Program-made: the position numbers and the translations under genes
Shown: positions 31,946-40,600 of the stretch, piece by piece
Layout of the letters: each line of letters opens with the position of its first letter
Position numbering within the stretch: the first letter of the stretch is position 1
NCBI GenBank assembly: GCA_034436015.1
Contig: DAOTWG010000019.1
Location: forward strand, 1 to 64,000
Length of the DNA: 64,000 nt
Origin: DAOTVX01 sp034436015
GTDB taxonomy: Bacteria; Chloroflexota; Anaerolineae; Anaerolineales; Villigracilaceae
Direction: 5' to 3'
Notes under the pieces: generated by a model
Told to the model about the DNA's origin: nothing
Seen by the model: only the letters and a program-made list of their open reading frames with translations
The model's database searches: none

Positions 31946-33208
31946 ATGGAAAGTTATGACATCAAGGATGTAAAACTGGCCGAGGGCGGCATGCGACGCA
32001 TCGAATGGGCAGAACGCGAAATGCCTGTATTACGGCGGATTCGCGAGCGGTTCGAGAAGGAACGGCCTTTACAAGGCGTGCGTATTTCGGCCTGCCTGCA
32101 CGTGACGACCGAAACGGCCAATCTGGCACGGACGTTGCAGGCCGGCGGAGCAGACCTTGTCCTGACCGCCTCCAACCCTCTCTCCACGCAAGACGATGTC
32201 GCCGCGGCGTTAGTCGGGCGATTCGAAATCCCGGTTTTCGCCATTAAGGGCGAAGACAACGCAACCTATTACCGTCATATCGCAGCAGCCCTCGAGCACA
32301 AGCCGCATCTGACCATGGACGACGGCGCAGACCTGGTCTCGGAACTGCATAAGAATCGCCGCGATCTGCTGCCCGGCATCCTCGGCGGTACAGAGGAGAC
32401 CACGACCGGCGTGATTCGGCTGCGCGCGATGGCCGCTGACGGCATGTTACACTTTCCGGTGATCGCCGTCAACGACGCGATGACCAAACACTTTTTTGAC
32501 AATCGCTACGGAACAGGTCAATCTACCGTTGACGGGATTGTGCGCGCGACAAACATATTGCTGGCCGGCAAGAAATTCGTGGTAGCAGGCTATGGATGGT
32601 GCGGCCGCGGCCTGGCCAATCGGGCACGCGGCATGGGCGCGCATGTGATTGTAACGGAAGTTGACCCGCTGAAAGCGCTCGAGGCGGTCATGGATGGCTT
32701 CGAGGTAATGCCAATGCTCGAAGCCGCGAAAATCGGCGACATTTTCTGCACTGTGACCGGTGACATCAACGTGATCGACCGCCCTCATTTTGAAGTGATG
32801 AAAGACGGCGCCATTGTGGCGAACTCAGGGCATTTCAACGTAGAGATTAACATCCCGGCCCTTCAGGAAATGTCGGTGGGTAAGCCCAAATTGGTACGTC
32901 CTTTTGTGGAGCAGTATGAATTGAAAGACGGGCGAAGAATTTACCTGCTGGCCGAGGGCCGTCTGATTAACTTGGCAGCAGCGGAGGGACACCCGGCGGC
33001 AGTCATGGATATGTCCTTTGCGAACCAGGCGCTTTCCGTAGAATACATGGTCAAGAACGCCGGCAAACTGGAACGCCAGGTTTACCCCGTCCCGCCGGAG
33101 ATTGACGCGGCCATTGCTCGCCTGAAACTGGAAACGATGAACGTCCACATTGATGTCCTAACGGAAGAGCAAATCCGTTATCTACATTCCTGGGAGGAAG
33201 GAACGTAG
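31946..33208 (+). CDS. ahcY: S-adenosylhomocysteinase
   Basis: The 420-residue enzyme cleaves S-adenosylhomocysteine to homocysteine and adenosine, using bound NAD. It has ACLHVTTETANLARTL, the substrate block NDAMTKHFFDNRYGTGQST with the active-site lysine, the NAD site VVAGYGWCGRGLA, and GHFNVEINIPAL. The last residues, HSWEEGT, end without the KPxxYRY tail of many homologues, as in archaeal-type and thermophile enzymes. GAGGAG precedes ATG 31946. The kinase gene 39 bases upstream probably handles the adenosine. Confidence 0.96.
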   Translation: MESYDIKDVKLAEGGMRRIEWAEREMPVLRRIRERFEKERPLQGVRISACLHVTTETANLARTLQAGGADLVLTASNPLSTQDDVAAALVGRFEIPVFAIKGEDNATYYRHIAAALEHKPHLTMDDGADLVSELHKNRRDLLPGILGGTEETTTGVIRLRAMAADGMLHFPVIAVNDAMTKHFFDNRYGTGQSTVDGIVRATNILLAGKKFVVAGYGWCGRGLANRARGMGAHVIVTEVDPLKALEAVMDGFEVMPMLEAAKIGDIFCTVTGDINVIDRPHFEVMKDGAIVANSGHFNVEINIPALQEMSVGKPKLVRPFVEQYELKDGRRIYLLAEGRLINLAAAEGHPAAVMDMSFANQALSVEYMVKNAGKLERQVYPVPPEIDAAIARLKLETMNVHIDVLTEEQIRYLHSWEEGT

Positions 33209-33214
33209 CCGCGC

Positions 33215-33925
33215 ATGGAGGCGTTCGTTCGGGAGGCGCGGCGACTGTTCGGCATCCGCCTGAGCCACTGGCAGGTGGAGGCTCTGTTGACCTACGAACG
33301 AGAACTTCTCGAGTGGAATCGGCAATTCAACTTGACAGCCGTGCGCGACCGCGAAGGGATTCGCACCAAACACTTTCTCGATTCGTTTTCTTGTGTTCTG
33401 GCCTGGAAAGACAATCCGCCGCGTTGCCTTGTGGACGTAGGCAGCGGGGCTGGGTTTCCCGGCATTCCGCTGAAAATCCTTTATCCGTCCATGCTGCTGA
33501 CCATTGTCGAATCCATCAGCAAGAAAACCCGCTTCTGCGCTCATGTGGTGGAGAAGCTAGGTCTGGAAAAAGTAGAGGTGCTGACCGCGCGCGCGGAGGA
33601 AGTAGGGCAGAGGGAATCCCATCGCGAACGATTTGATTGGGCAGTGGCGCGCGCGGTAGCGAACCTGCCTGTGCTGGCGGAATACCTGCTTCCGTTGATT
33701 CGCGTCGGCGGGCGCATGTTGGCGCAAAAAGGGGCAAACACTTTGCTAGAAGTTCATCAGGCGCAGCGCGCGTTCAAGATTTTAGGCGGCGAGCTGCGCC
33801 AGTTGATTCCCGTTGAGTTGCCGGGCGTGGTCGAGGAGCGCTGTTTGGTCGTGGTGGATAAAGTCGCGGCCACTCCCCCTCAATATCCGCGCCGCGTCGG
33901 CGTCCCGAATCGAAAGCCATTGTAG
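33215..33925 (+). CDS. rsmG: 16S rRNA (guanine-527-N7)-methyltransferase
   Basis: The 236-residue protein matches RsmG/GidB. It has an N-terminal helical part with LEWNRQFNLTAVRD, the SAM site VDVGSGAGFPGIPL, the IVESISKKTRFC motif, and ARAVANLPVLAEYLLPL. It methylates G527 of 16S rRNA, and its loss gives low-level streptomycin resistance in other bacteria. It starts six bases after ahcY, so it is the last gene of the run. It converges on etfA with 26 bases between. Confidence 0.95.
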   Translation: MEAFVREARRLFGIRLSHWQVEALLTYERELLEWNRQFNLTAVRDREGIRTKHFLDSFSCVLAWKDNPPRCLVDVGSGAGFPGIPLKILYPSMLLTIVESISKKTRFCAHVVEKLGLEKVEVLTARAEEVGQRESHRERFDWAVARAVANLPVLAEYLLPLIRVGGRMLAQKGANTLLEVHQAQRAFKILGGELRQLIPVELPGVVEERCLVVVDKVAATPPQYPRRVGVPNRKPL

Positions 33926-33951
33926 TCAAGTCAGGCGCGATTCGTCCCCAA

Positions 33952-35130
33952 TTAGGTCAAGGGGCCGTCTTCGTCGTCTTCTTCGTCTTCGGTAGGGCTA
34001 CAGGTATCAATGACCTCGTAATTGGTTCGCGGCATCCGTATGGTCCGCCGAGCATTGATCTCTACTTCTGCCAACGAAAGCGACGAGGAACGCTCCTCGA
34101 TTTGCCTGCCTGTGCGTTGTTTGGCTTTCTGGTAGAGCACAGGCAGAATCGTATGCAGGTCGGCCACTACGCCATAGCGGGCGATCTTGAAGATAGGGGC
34201 ATTAGGGTCACGATTGACCGCGATGATCATGTTGCTGGTTTTCATGCCAGCCAGGTGCTGCATAGCGCCGGAAATGCCAAAGGCCAGATAGACTTGGGGG
34301 GATACCACGCGGCCCGTTTGTCCGATCTGGATAGCGTAAACGGCGAATCCGGCCTCGACCGCCTTGCGCGATGCCCCTACGGCGCACCTTAGGACATCAG
34401 CCAGATCATACAGCAGATAAAAACTCTCGCGGCCGATTGTCTTTTCCGAGACCCCCGCTTTGATTCGTTCCGCGTTGTTCCCCATTCCATACCCGCCAGC
34501 GACGATCAGCGACGCGTTGCCCAGATCGGGCATGCGCTCCAGCGCGTAGCCGTCAGGCCAGCTAGGAATGTCGCGCTTTCTCATTGCCGGAGGGATTTGC
34601 CGTATGGGGCCTTCCCTCCCCGCTTGTGGTTTCGGACGGGGAAAGGCGCGCGGGCGCACGGTCACGATAGCTGGCTTGGTCGCGCAGATCTCCTTGATAA
34701 GCACCCGATTGCTATAGGCCGGGCGCGTGACAACGGTTTCTTTCCCTTCGAGAGAAATGGCGATGGCATCCACCATAGCGCCAATATCCAGGTCTATGGC
34801 GCAAAGAGCAGCAATATCTCGCCCACGCGTGGTGTTGGGAAGCAGGAGAAGATCAAAACCTTTCTTCACCCCGTCCTGGAGCACACCCTTGCGCGCCATT
34901 TTGGTAAAGGCACTTGCGTAGGGCTCGGCGCGGTATTCATCTACGGTCTTATCGTCCACCACCAGGGCTTCGTCGGCGCCGTACTCGAAGGCCGCGCGCA
35001 CGAGCGTCTCGGTTTTGTAACCAATAATGGCCGCGGCGACGGAGCCGAATTGCTTCCCCAGTCCGATCACTTCCCAAGAAGCAGCAACGGGGTTGCCGCG
35101 AAAATGGTCAACATATGCCAGAACGTTCAC
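33952..35130 (-). CDS. etfA: Electron transfer flavoprotein subunit alpha
   Basis: The 392-residue subunit carries FAD in its C-terminal domain. GASRKAVEAGFAVYAIQIGQ, TGRVVSPQVYLAFGISGAMQHLAGM and AVNRDPNAPIFKIARYGVVADL are the FAD-binding motifs. The N-terminal domain pairs with EtfB. The start is GTG at 35130, overlapping the etfB stop as GTGA. A tail of about 45 residues ending in EDEEDDEDG is acidic and unusual. The partner dehydrogenase is not in the window, so I cannot say whether the flavoprotein works in fatty acid oxidation or in electron bifurcation. Confidence 0.94.
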   Translation of the reverse strand: MNVLAYVDHFRGNPVAASWEVIGLGKQFGSVAAAIIGYKTETLVRAAFEYGADEALVVDDKTVDEYRAEPYASAFTKMARKGVLQDGVKKGFDLLLLPNTTRGRDIAALCAIDLDIGAMVDAIAISLEGKETVVTRPAYSNRVLIKEICATKPAIVTVRPRAFPRPKPQAGREGPIRQIPPAMRKRDIPSWPDGYALERMPDLGNASLIVAGGYGMGNNAERIKAGVSEKTIGRESFYLLYDLADVLRCAVGASRKAVEAGFAVYAIQIGQTGRVVSPQVYLAFGISGAMQHLAGMKTSNMIIAVNRDPNAPIFKIARYGVVADLHTILPVLYQKAKQRTGRQIEERSSSLSLAEVEINARRTIRMPRTNYEVIDTCSPTEDEEDDEDGPLT

Positions 35131-35918
35131 AGCAAGCCCTCCGCTTCGAGGATATCCAAGATGCGCGCGGCGATTTCTTCGGGCGTGCCATCAAGCATCT
35201 CACAGGTTATCTCGCGTTCGGGCAGCAGACTGGCCTCCCCCCAGCGCACCAAAGGCTTGGGAGGGGAAATGCCGAGGTCAGCCAGCGTCCACACAGGAAT
35301 GGGAGTCCGTTCAGCGCGACGTTTGGCGAAGAAGGACGGATAGCGGGGGACGCCAATATCTTTTGTCACGCTGCACACGATGGGGAAGAATGTGTTTATG
35401 ATTTGTCGCCCCTCTTCCATCGTCCGGGCAAGACGCACTCTCTGTAAAGCAGTCTTGATTGTTGAAAGGCAGGTGATGGCCGGCCAACCGAGGAGACGCG
35501 CTGTCTGCGCAGCAGTCAAACCGTTATCGCTATCCACTCCCTGACGGCCAAAAAGCACCATGGAGACGTTCTCGATAGCGTGGATTTTGCGAACCGCTGC
35601 AGCCAGAATATAGGCTGTGGCGCGCGTATCCAGTTCCTCAGGCGCCGGGCCTGCGATGCGGATCGCCTCGTGCGCGCCCATGGCCAGCGCATGGCGCAGG
35701 CCGATTTCGGCGGTCTCATCGCCGATCCCGATGGCCAGAATGGAAAACGTCTCCGGCTCGACAGACTGTTTCCACTCGTAGAACATCAACGCCCCCTCCA
35801 GCGCGTACTCGTCCCAGGGATTGATAATGAGCGACTCCCTATCCCATACAACTCTGCCGTCTTCGACTCGCACGGTCTCCGGCGCGGGCGTTGTTTTGAC
35901 GCAAACGACCAGTTTCAA
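35127..35918 (-). CDS. etfB: Electron transfer flavoprotein subunit beta
   Basis: The 263-residue subunit has VVCVKTTPAPETVRV, INPWDEYALEGAL and the nucleotide-binding FGRQGVDSDNGLTAAQTARLL, which holds AMP or, in bifurcating forms, a second FAD. The start is a TTG at 35918, seven bases after CAGGAG; the first conserved residues (LVVCVK) follow at once, which supports it. It is cotranslated with etfA by a GTGA overlap. The 162-base gap to the DUF4870 gene contains only a CCAGAGG/CCTCTGG palindrome near 35950. Confidence 0.94.
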   Translation of the reverse strand: MKLVVCVKTTPAPETVRVEDGRVVWDRESLIINPWDEYALEGALMFYEWKQSVEPETFSILAIGIGDETAEIGLRHALAMGAHEAIRIAGPAPEELDTRATAYILAAAVRKIHAIENVSMVLFGRQGVDSDNGLTAAQTARLLGWPAITCLSTIKTALQRVRLARTMEEGRQIINTFFPIVCSVTKDIGVPRYPSFFAKRRAERTPIPVWTLADLGISPPKPLVRWGEASLLPEREITCEMLDGTPEEIAARILDILEAEGLL

Positions 35919-36080
35919 GTCATTGCTCCTGCCGGTTCAAGGTTTTAACCAGAGGCCTCTGGCAGCGATTCCATGTTTTGGTCCGAGCTTACGGTTGCTC
36001 ACGACAAGCCATCCCCATCACAGGGACGTCTCGAGAACACTCTCTTTTGTTTGTAATAAGGATAATCAGAAACAGGGCTT

Positions 36081-36416
36081 CTAGACCCAGCCTTGCTTCT
36101 TGATGAAATCAGTAATCAGAGGGATATTCAACCATTTGCCGTTGTAAGCCTCGATCGCCGGCCAGATCGTTACCAGCCAAAACAAGCCCCAGCACATACC
36201 GCCAAATCCCATAGTAATGGCGGTAAGGATGGCGCCTACAATAACGATGGCAGCATTCAGGACCAGCGATTGCACAGCATGAAATTTGATGAAGGGGCGT
36301 TTTTGCTTTTCCTCTATCAGGAGCAGGATAAGGGCTACTATCCAGATTGGGTAGCCCAGAGCAGCCCAGAGACGGTCATCACTGGTGATTTCGGGTGCAG
36401 CAGGTTGAGTGCTCAC
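36081..36416 (-). CDS. DUF4870 family small membrane protein
   Basis: The 111-residue protein has three hydrophobic segments (AALGYPIWIVALILLLI, VLNAAIVIVGAILTAITMGF, CWGLFWLVTIWPAIEAY). It has the RPFIKFHAVQSL motif that marks the DUF4870/Tic20-like group. It starts with GTG at 36416, five bases after GGAGG. The function of the family is unknown. It stands alone on the minus strand, divergent from the LysM protein gene. Confidence 0.8.
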   Translation of the reverse strand: MSTQPAAPEITSDDRLWAALGYPIWIVALILLLIEEKQKRPFIKFHAVQSLVLNAAIVIVGAILTAITMGFGGMCWGLFWLVTIWPAIEAYNGKWLNIPLITDFIKKQGWV

Positions 36417-36688
36417 GTGTTTCCTCCAGATAAGAGATGGTGTATCAAGACTGTATTGATTGTACAGCCAAGTCCGTTTTTGCGCAACTGCTTCGTCCTA
36501 TGCAACACTCCCCAGCAGGCATGGCCTGCCCTCCCACCGCATGAACGAGCCGTTGGCACGTCCGAGGCATGCAAAGATTGTGTAACAGACAGTGAAAGCC
36601 GCCGATCCATTGACTTGGCAGGCCATCTTCCAACGATGGTTACGCGCACCTTTCCTGACAGCCGACTACCTTCCATGCACCACAATGG

Positions 36689-36694
36689 TATAAT
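36689..36694 (+). promoter_or_regulatory. TATAAT element giving a probable leaderless mRNA
   Basis: A perfect -10 hexamer ends seven bases before ATG 36702, so transcription would start at or next to the start codon. No convincing -35 was found at 16-18 bases. CAATGGTATAAT here resembles CAATGGTACAAT in front of obgE. Confidence 0.45.
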
Positions 36695-36701
36695 CGGAGA
36701 T

Positions 36702-37841
36702 ATGAGTCCCGAGATATCATCCACCAAACTCTGTCCCATCTGTGGAACGCGGCTGGCAGAAGACGCGACACGCTGTGTGGTTTGTGGTAGCGCATTGACT
36801 CCCCAGGCGACAACCAGGAGTACGCGTCCGATTCGTGGCAGTCAGATACCGGTCATTCAGATCAGCCTGCCGCTCGCCTTGCTCCTCCTGATTCTAATGC
36901 TCGCGCTAGGTGCAGGCGGCGTTTACTTAGGGCTGAAGGGGGCAGGCGTAGTACAACCGCCCACACCGATCTCCAGCCCGACCAATACGGCCACCATCAC
37001 CCCCACCCCAACCGTTACCCCAACCCCAACCGAAACGCCAACCCCGACTCCCCTTCCTCCCATCGAATACACAGTCAAAAGCGGCGATTTTTGTTCTACC
37101 ATCGCTTATACCTTTCAGGTCTCTGTCACCAGTATCATCACCCTTAACAACCTGGATGCCCAATGCAGCCTGCGGGTAGGTCAAAAGCTGTTGATCCCTC
37201 AACCTACGCCAACGCCGCTGCCCCCACCAACAGCCACCCTCGAACCAGCGGAAGCCACGCGCGCAGCGTGCTTGCAAGTGAAATATACGGTCCAGGCCAA
37301 TGACACGTTGAGCACAATTGCGGCCAACTATGCGGTAAGTATGGAGGCCATCAAGGAATGGAATGGCCTGACTTCCGATAATGTCTGGACAGATCAGGTG
37401 CTTTTCATCCCCTTGTGCATGCGCGCCGCCACGCCCGGGCCTTCGCCGACGCCGACGCCGCCGCCGCCTTATCCGGCGCCCAACCTGTTATTGCCTGCTA
37501 ACGGCGCTCCGTTTACCCTGGCCGATAACGCCATTGCGCTCCAATGGGCATCGGTCGGCGTGTTGCGCGAAAACGAACGGTACATGGTCGTTGTGGAGGA
37601 TATCACCGCCGGAGGCCAGCGTAAAATCACCGATTATGTACTGGATACAAAGTATCTTGTTCCTCCTTCCTTCCGCCCACAGGATACCCTACCTCACGTG
37701 ATGCGTTGGTGGGTAGTGGTCGTACGCCAGACCGGCGCCGATAGCAGCGGCAACCCCATCTATACACTGGCCGGCGCGCCCAGTGAAACGCGCGTGTTCA
37801 CCTGGAGCAACATAGCCCCGCCCGCTACGCCGGCAAAGTAA
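36702..37841 (+). CDS. Zinc-ribbon, single-membrane-helix protein with two LysM domains
   Basis: The 379-residue protein has an unusual order. A cytoplasmic zinc ribbon comes first (CPICGTRLAEDATRCVVCG), then one membrane helix (LPLALLLLILMLALGAGGVYL), then a Thr/Pro linker (TPTVTPTPTETPTPTPLPP). Two LysM repeats follow: YTVKSGDFCSTIAYTFQVSV and YTVQANDTLSTIAANYAVSM. A second Pro-rich linker leads to a C-terminal beta domain of about 110 residues that I do not recognise. LysM binds peptidoglycan or chitin-like glycans, so the protein probably links the cytoplasm to the cell surface. Long in-frame sequence upstream of 36702 is non-coding in character. Confidence 0.83.
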   Translation: MSPEISSTKLCPICGTRLAEDATRCVVCGSALTPQATTRSTRPIRGSQIPVIQISLPLALLLLILMLALGAGGVYLGLKGAGVVQPPTPISSPTNTATITPTPTVTPTPTETPTPTPLPPIEYTVKSGDFCSTIAYTFQVSVTSIITLNNLDAQCSLRVGQKLLIPQPTPTPLPPPTATLEPAEATRAACLQVKYTVQANDTLSTIAANYAVSMEAIKEWNGLTSDNVWTDQVLFIPLCMRAATPGPSPTPTPPPPYPAPNLLLPANGAPFTLADNAIALQWASVGVLRENERYMVVVEDITAGGQRKITDYVLDTKYLVPPSFRPQDTLPHVMRWWVVVVRQTGADSSGNPIYTLAGAPSETRVFTWSNIAPPATPAK

Positions 37842-37865
37842 AGAATGGCAACGGATTTCCTCTCA

Positions 37866-37899
37866 CCGCTCTTCTCGCCAAGCAGAAGGGCGGTTTTTC
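37866..37899 (+). terminator. Rho-independent terminator after the LysM gene
   Basis: CCGCTCTTCT (37866-37875) pairs with AGAAGGGCGG (37884-37893) with one wobble, and TTTTTCC follows. It separates the LysM gene from the nurA gene. Confidence 0.8.
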
Positions 37900-37967
37900 C
37901 TAAAAAGCCCTTTCTCCTCTCGGTCATTTGCCAGTAAAATTGGCACAAACGTTCTAAAGGCCTTCTC

Positions 37968-39149
37968 ATGGCGGTCAACTTCCAGCAAGTTTACGAAAAA
38001 ATTCGGGAGATCGGGCAAAAGGCAACAGCGCGCCGGGAACACTTGCAAAAAGCGCAACAGCGCGCGCTGACCCTGTTCCAACGTCATGTGGAGCGAAGCG
38101 AGGCGCTGCGCGACAAAATCGAGCGCGCCCGGAAATTCGACCCCAACCTGCGTTGCGCGATTCCCCTGGATGAGCGGTTAGACGCCAAGCACCCGGCGTC
38201 TAAGACCACAAGCGCGGCTATCCTGATCGCCGCAGACGGTTCGCAAATTGCCCCCAACCGTCATGCACCAGTACTTTACTCCCTGCTAAATATTGGCGCA
38301 ATCCTACTGGAAAGCGGTTCAGGGAAAACACCTCAAGTGTTCACCGAAAGCAATCTTCTATACGAGGAAGAGCTTTACCGCGAGGATGGCTTCTTGAGCG
38401 AAGAGTTGCTGGCACAAGAACGCGACCTGGCAGAACGTCGCAAATTGCTTGAACTAATCCAGTCCATACAACGCGAACGAGAAGCCGAGCGTCCCATCGT
38501 CGCCTTAACGGACGGTCCCATCGAACTGTGGGGCGCCAAAGCGAGCAACGGAAGAGAATATCATCGCGCCTTAGAAGACCATAAAGACATCCTTGTCCAA
38601 CTGGAGAAGCGAAAAGCGATCGTTGCCGGCTATGTGGACAAACCAAGCGCCAACTTGCTGACTCGGCTTCTTGAAATTGCCGCACTCGACGAGGAATCCT
38701 TGAAAGAAATTCACGGCTGGCATCCCTTGCGCGGCGTCACCGACCGCTGGCTGGTCAGTCAGTTCTTGCCGGCAGGGCATCGCTCCGCTCTATTCGGCTT
38801 GCAGTCCATTTCGCGCGCCGCATACGAGGGCGCGTTGGCTTTGCACTTTTTCTACCTCAATGTTGGCGATGCCAAGTATCCCTATCTGGCGCGGGTAGAG
38901 ATTCCTCGTTGGGTTGCCGAGGACGAAACGCAAGTAAACCTATTACATGCCGTTTTACTGGAACAATGCCGCATCATGGGAAGCCGGCCTTACCCCTACA
39001 TTTTGCATCGCGCCCACGAAATCGCCGTGGTCAAAACAGAGGAACAGGAACAAATCGAGCAAATGCTTGCTGTGGAATCGCTTCGCGCCGGCGGCGAAGT
39101 GGAAGAACCATCCTACAAGCAATCTGCCAAGGATTCCTCGCAGGCATGA
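37968..39149 (+). CDS. nurA: NurA domain nuclease
   Basis: The 393-residue protein has the metal-binding blocks of NurA: AAILIAADGSQIAPNRH near residue 85, VALTDGPIELWG near 176, GYVDKPSANLLTRLL and a C-terminal YILHRAHEIAVV. NurA is a 5'-3' nuclease that works with the HerA translocase in DNA end resection. The N-terminus (residues 5-60) is a charged coiled coil. The next gene encodes a HAS-barrel protein, also part of HerA systems, but no herA ATPase is within the window. Confidence 0.85.
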   Translation: MAVNFQQVYEKIREIGQKATARREHLQKAQQRALTLFQRHVERSEALRDKIERARKFDPNLRCAIPLDERLDAKHPASKTTSAAILIAADGSQIAPNRHAPVLYSLLNIGAILLESGSGKTPQVFTESNLLYEEELYREDGFLSEELLAQERDLAERRKLLELIQSIQREREAERPIVALTDGPIELWGAKASNGREYHRALEDHKDILVQLEKRKAIVAGYVDKPSANLLTRLLEIAALDEESLKEIHGWHPLRGVTDRWLVSQFLPAGHRSALFGLQSISRAAYEGALALHFFYLNVGDAKYPYLARVEIPRWVAEDETQVNLLHAVLLEQCRIMGSRPYPYILHRAHEIAVVKTEEQEQIEQMLAVESLRAGGEVEEPSYKQSAKDSSQA

Positions 39150-39186
39150 GACCACCAGAACAGCGGCGGATGTCTACGGAGGTCAG

Positions 39187-39780
39187 ATGAACGCCATACA
39201 AATTGGCTATCTCTTGCATGGTAGCACGACCGGCTTTACGGTTGGCTGTTCGGTTTCACAACTGGAGGCCCCTTCTTTCGGCGCTCTGGTACGCGCTCCG
39301 TTGGCAAAAGATTATCAAGTATACGGCCTGATTTATGATATTCACATTGACGAGGATGGCATCGTGCGTCAACTGGTGACCGCCGGTAACATTAGCGAGG
39401 AGATCATGCGCGATAACCGCGAACGGCGCATCGTTCCAGTTAAAATGAGCGCGTTGACGGTGGGTTACCAAGAAGGCGCTCGCATCCGCCATCTCCTCCC
39501 ACCGCGTCCGCCGTTGAGTCTGGATGTCATCTATCTTTGCACGTCCGAAGAATTGACCCGTTTTGTCACAGCCGGTCGCCTGGGTTACCTCCGGCACATC
39601 CTACGCGCCGGCAACTTGCCGATAGGCGACCTGCTCGCCGCACACATTCTGGAAGTCAAGCGTAAGGCGCGGCTAGAGGATTGGGCAGAGACGACCATAG
39701 GCGAACTTATTGCCCTGCTGCGCGATGACTATCCCACACTCACATCGGTGCTGGGGGCGTTGGGAGAAGTCCTATCCTAA
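39187..39780 (+). CDS. HAS-barrel domain protein (HerA-associated)
   Basis: The 197-residue protein starts at ATG 39187 after GGAGG, 37 bases after nurA. Its first half is a small beta barrel (IGYLLHGSTTGFTVGC, ALVRAPLAKDYQVYGLIYDI) like the HerA-ATP synthase barrel that precedes HerA motors. The second half is helical (LGYLRHILRAGNLPIGDLLAAHIL). In several bacteria such proteins stand between nurA and herA. Here dnaE follows after a region with a decayed gene, so the motor gene is either elsewhere or lost. Confidence 0.75.
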   Translation: MNAIQIGYLLHGSTTGFTVGCSVSQLEAPSFGALVRAPLAKDYQVYGLIYDIHIDEDGIVRQLVTAGNISEEIMRDNRERRIVPVKMSALTVGYQEGARIRHLLPPRPPLSLDVIYLCTSEELTRFVTAGRLGYLRHILRAGNLPIGDLLAAHILEVKRKARLEDWAETTIGELIALLRDDYPTLTSVLGALGEVLS

Positions 39781-39922
39781 AGGATGCCACCCTCCCCTGG
39801 CGCCGCAGCAAATTCTGGCAATTTAGCCACATCGAAGATCGATGGCGTGCGACTCTGGTACCGCCACATACACGAGTTGTGACAACACGCGGCGCGCACT
39901 TCACTTCCAAGAGTATAATAAG

Positions 39923-40519
39923 ATGTCAACGCTGACACCGATACTCACGGGAGAATTACCATGCCTTCCCAAGGCCCGAGAAGAACAACCGCCTACAATC
40001 ACGTTCCATGGGAAGACATACCCCATCCGGTATCGCGAGAACGCCGTCTGACGTTTGTCAAGCTTACGAGCAACCGATAGGTTTTTTCACTGATAACGAC
40101 CAACATGGTATCGCCGACTTTCTTGGGAGGGTTGCCCAAAACAGCCATCAGCGTTCAGACTATGTCAATCCCTTGCCAGACTCAATTTCGCTGTAGATGC
40201 TCAGACGTACACCGGCCTAAAGGGAATACCGCCAGAAGCGCGCCGACAGTACAAAGAAGCTGGGTTGGAGATACCAACAACTCGGCAACGACAACCCTGT
40301 CCTCGCTAACCTTTCTATGCAAAACCCAACCGGCATCGTCGGCGTTACAAATCGCTCCCACTGCAACCGTGCAGGCGAACAAACCAATCATGCTCTCCGC
40401 CATCACCTGTCGTGAGCGACGTGACCAGGACCAGCAGACACGGTAGAATCTTGATGATTGGCCTACTTGCGCTGCTTGCCGCCGTCCTTGCCGTTGTCCT
40501 TCTAGCGGCATCCGGATAA
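39923..40519 (+). pseudogene. Decayed gene with a C-terminal membrane anchor
   Basis: The 820-base gap between 39780 and 40601 lacks an intact gene but holds protein-like fragments in different frames. After TATAAT (39914-39919) a frame starts MSTLTPILTGELPCLPKA and stops at 40051. Another frame gives FLGGLPKTAISVQTMSIPCQ (about 40120-40180). A third continues FAVDAQTYTGLKGIPPEARR (from 40187), hits TAA at 40307 and, after it in the same frame, ends with LLALLAAVLAVVLLAASG at 40519, a membrane tail. The GIPPEARRQYKEAG part resembles the end of bacterial CRIB/p21-Rho-binding-like domains, but this is weak. Sequencing error could explain some breaks. Confidence 0.35.
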
Positions 40520-40600
40520 ACCGTGCATCTGTCTCGATGAGTTATCAAGACAGCGCCGCTCAAACAGTTGCTATCCTGGCTTTCCTCGGGTGAGGTTGGC

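Noticed and set aside
36093..36701. Upstream extension of the LysM reading frame
   Set aside because: It runs antisense through the DUF4870 gene and lacks conserved features; the zinc ribbon starts right at ATG 36702 next to a TATAAT.
36960..37080. Repetitive CCAACCCC/ACCGAAACGCC stretch as a possible DNA repeat
   Set aside because: It is in-frame coding for a Thr/Pro linker; the repetitiveness comes from the protein.
37936..37958. TGCCA-GTAAAAT-TGGCA palindrome before nurA as an operator
   Set aside because: The arms are only five bases and the element occurs once; too weak to report as a site.
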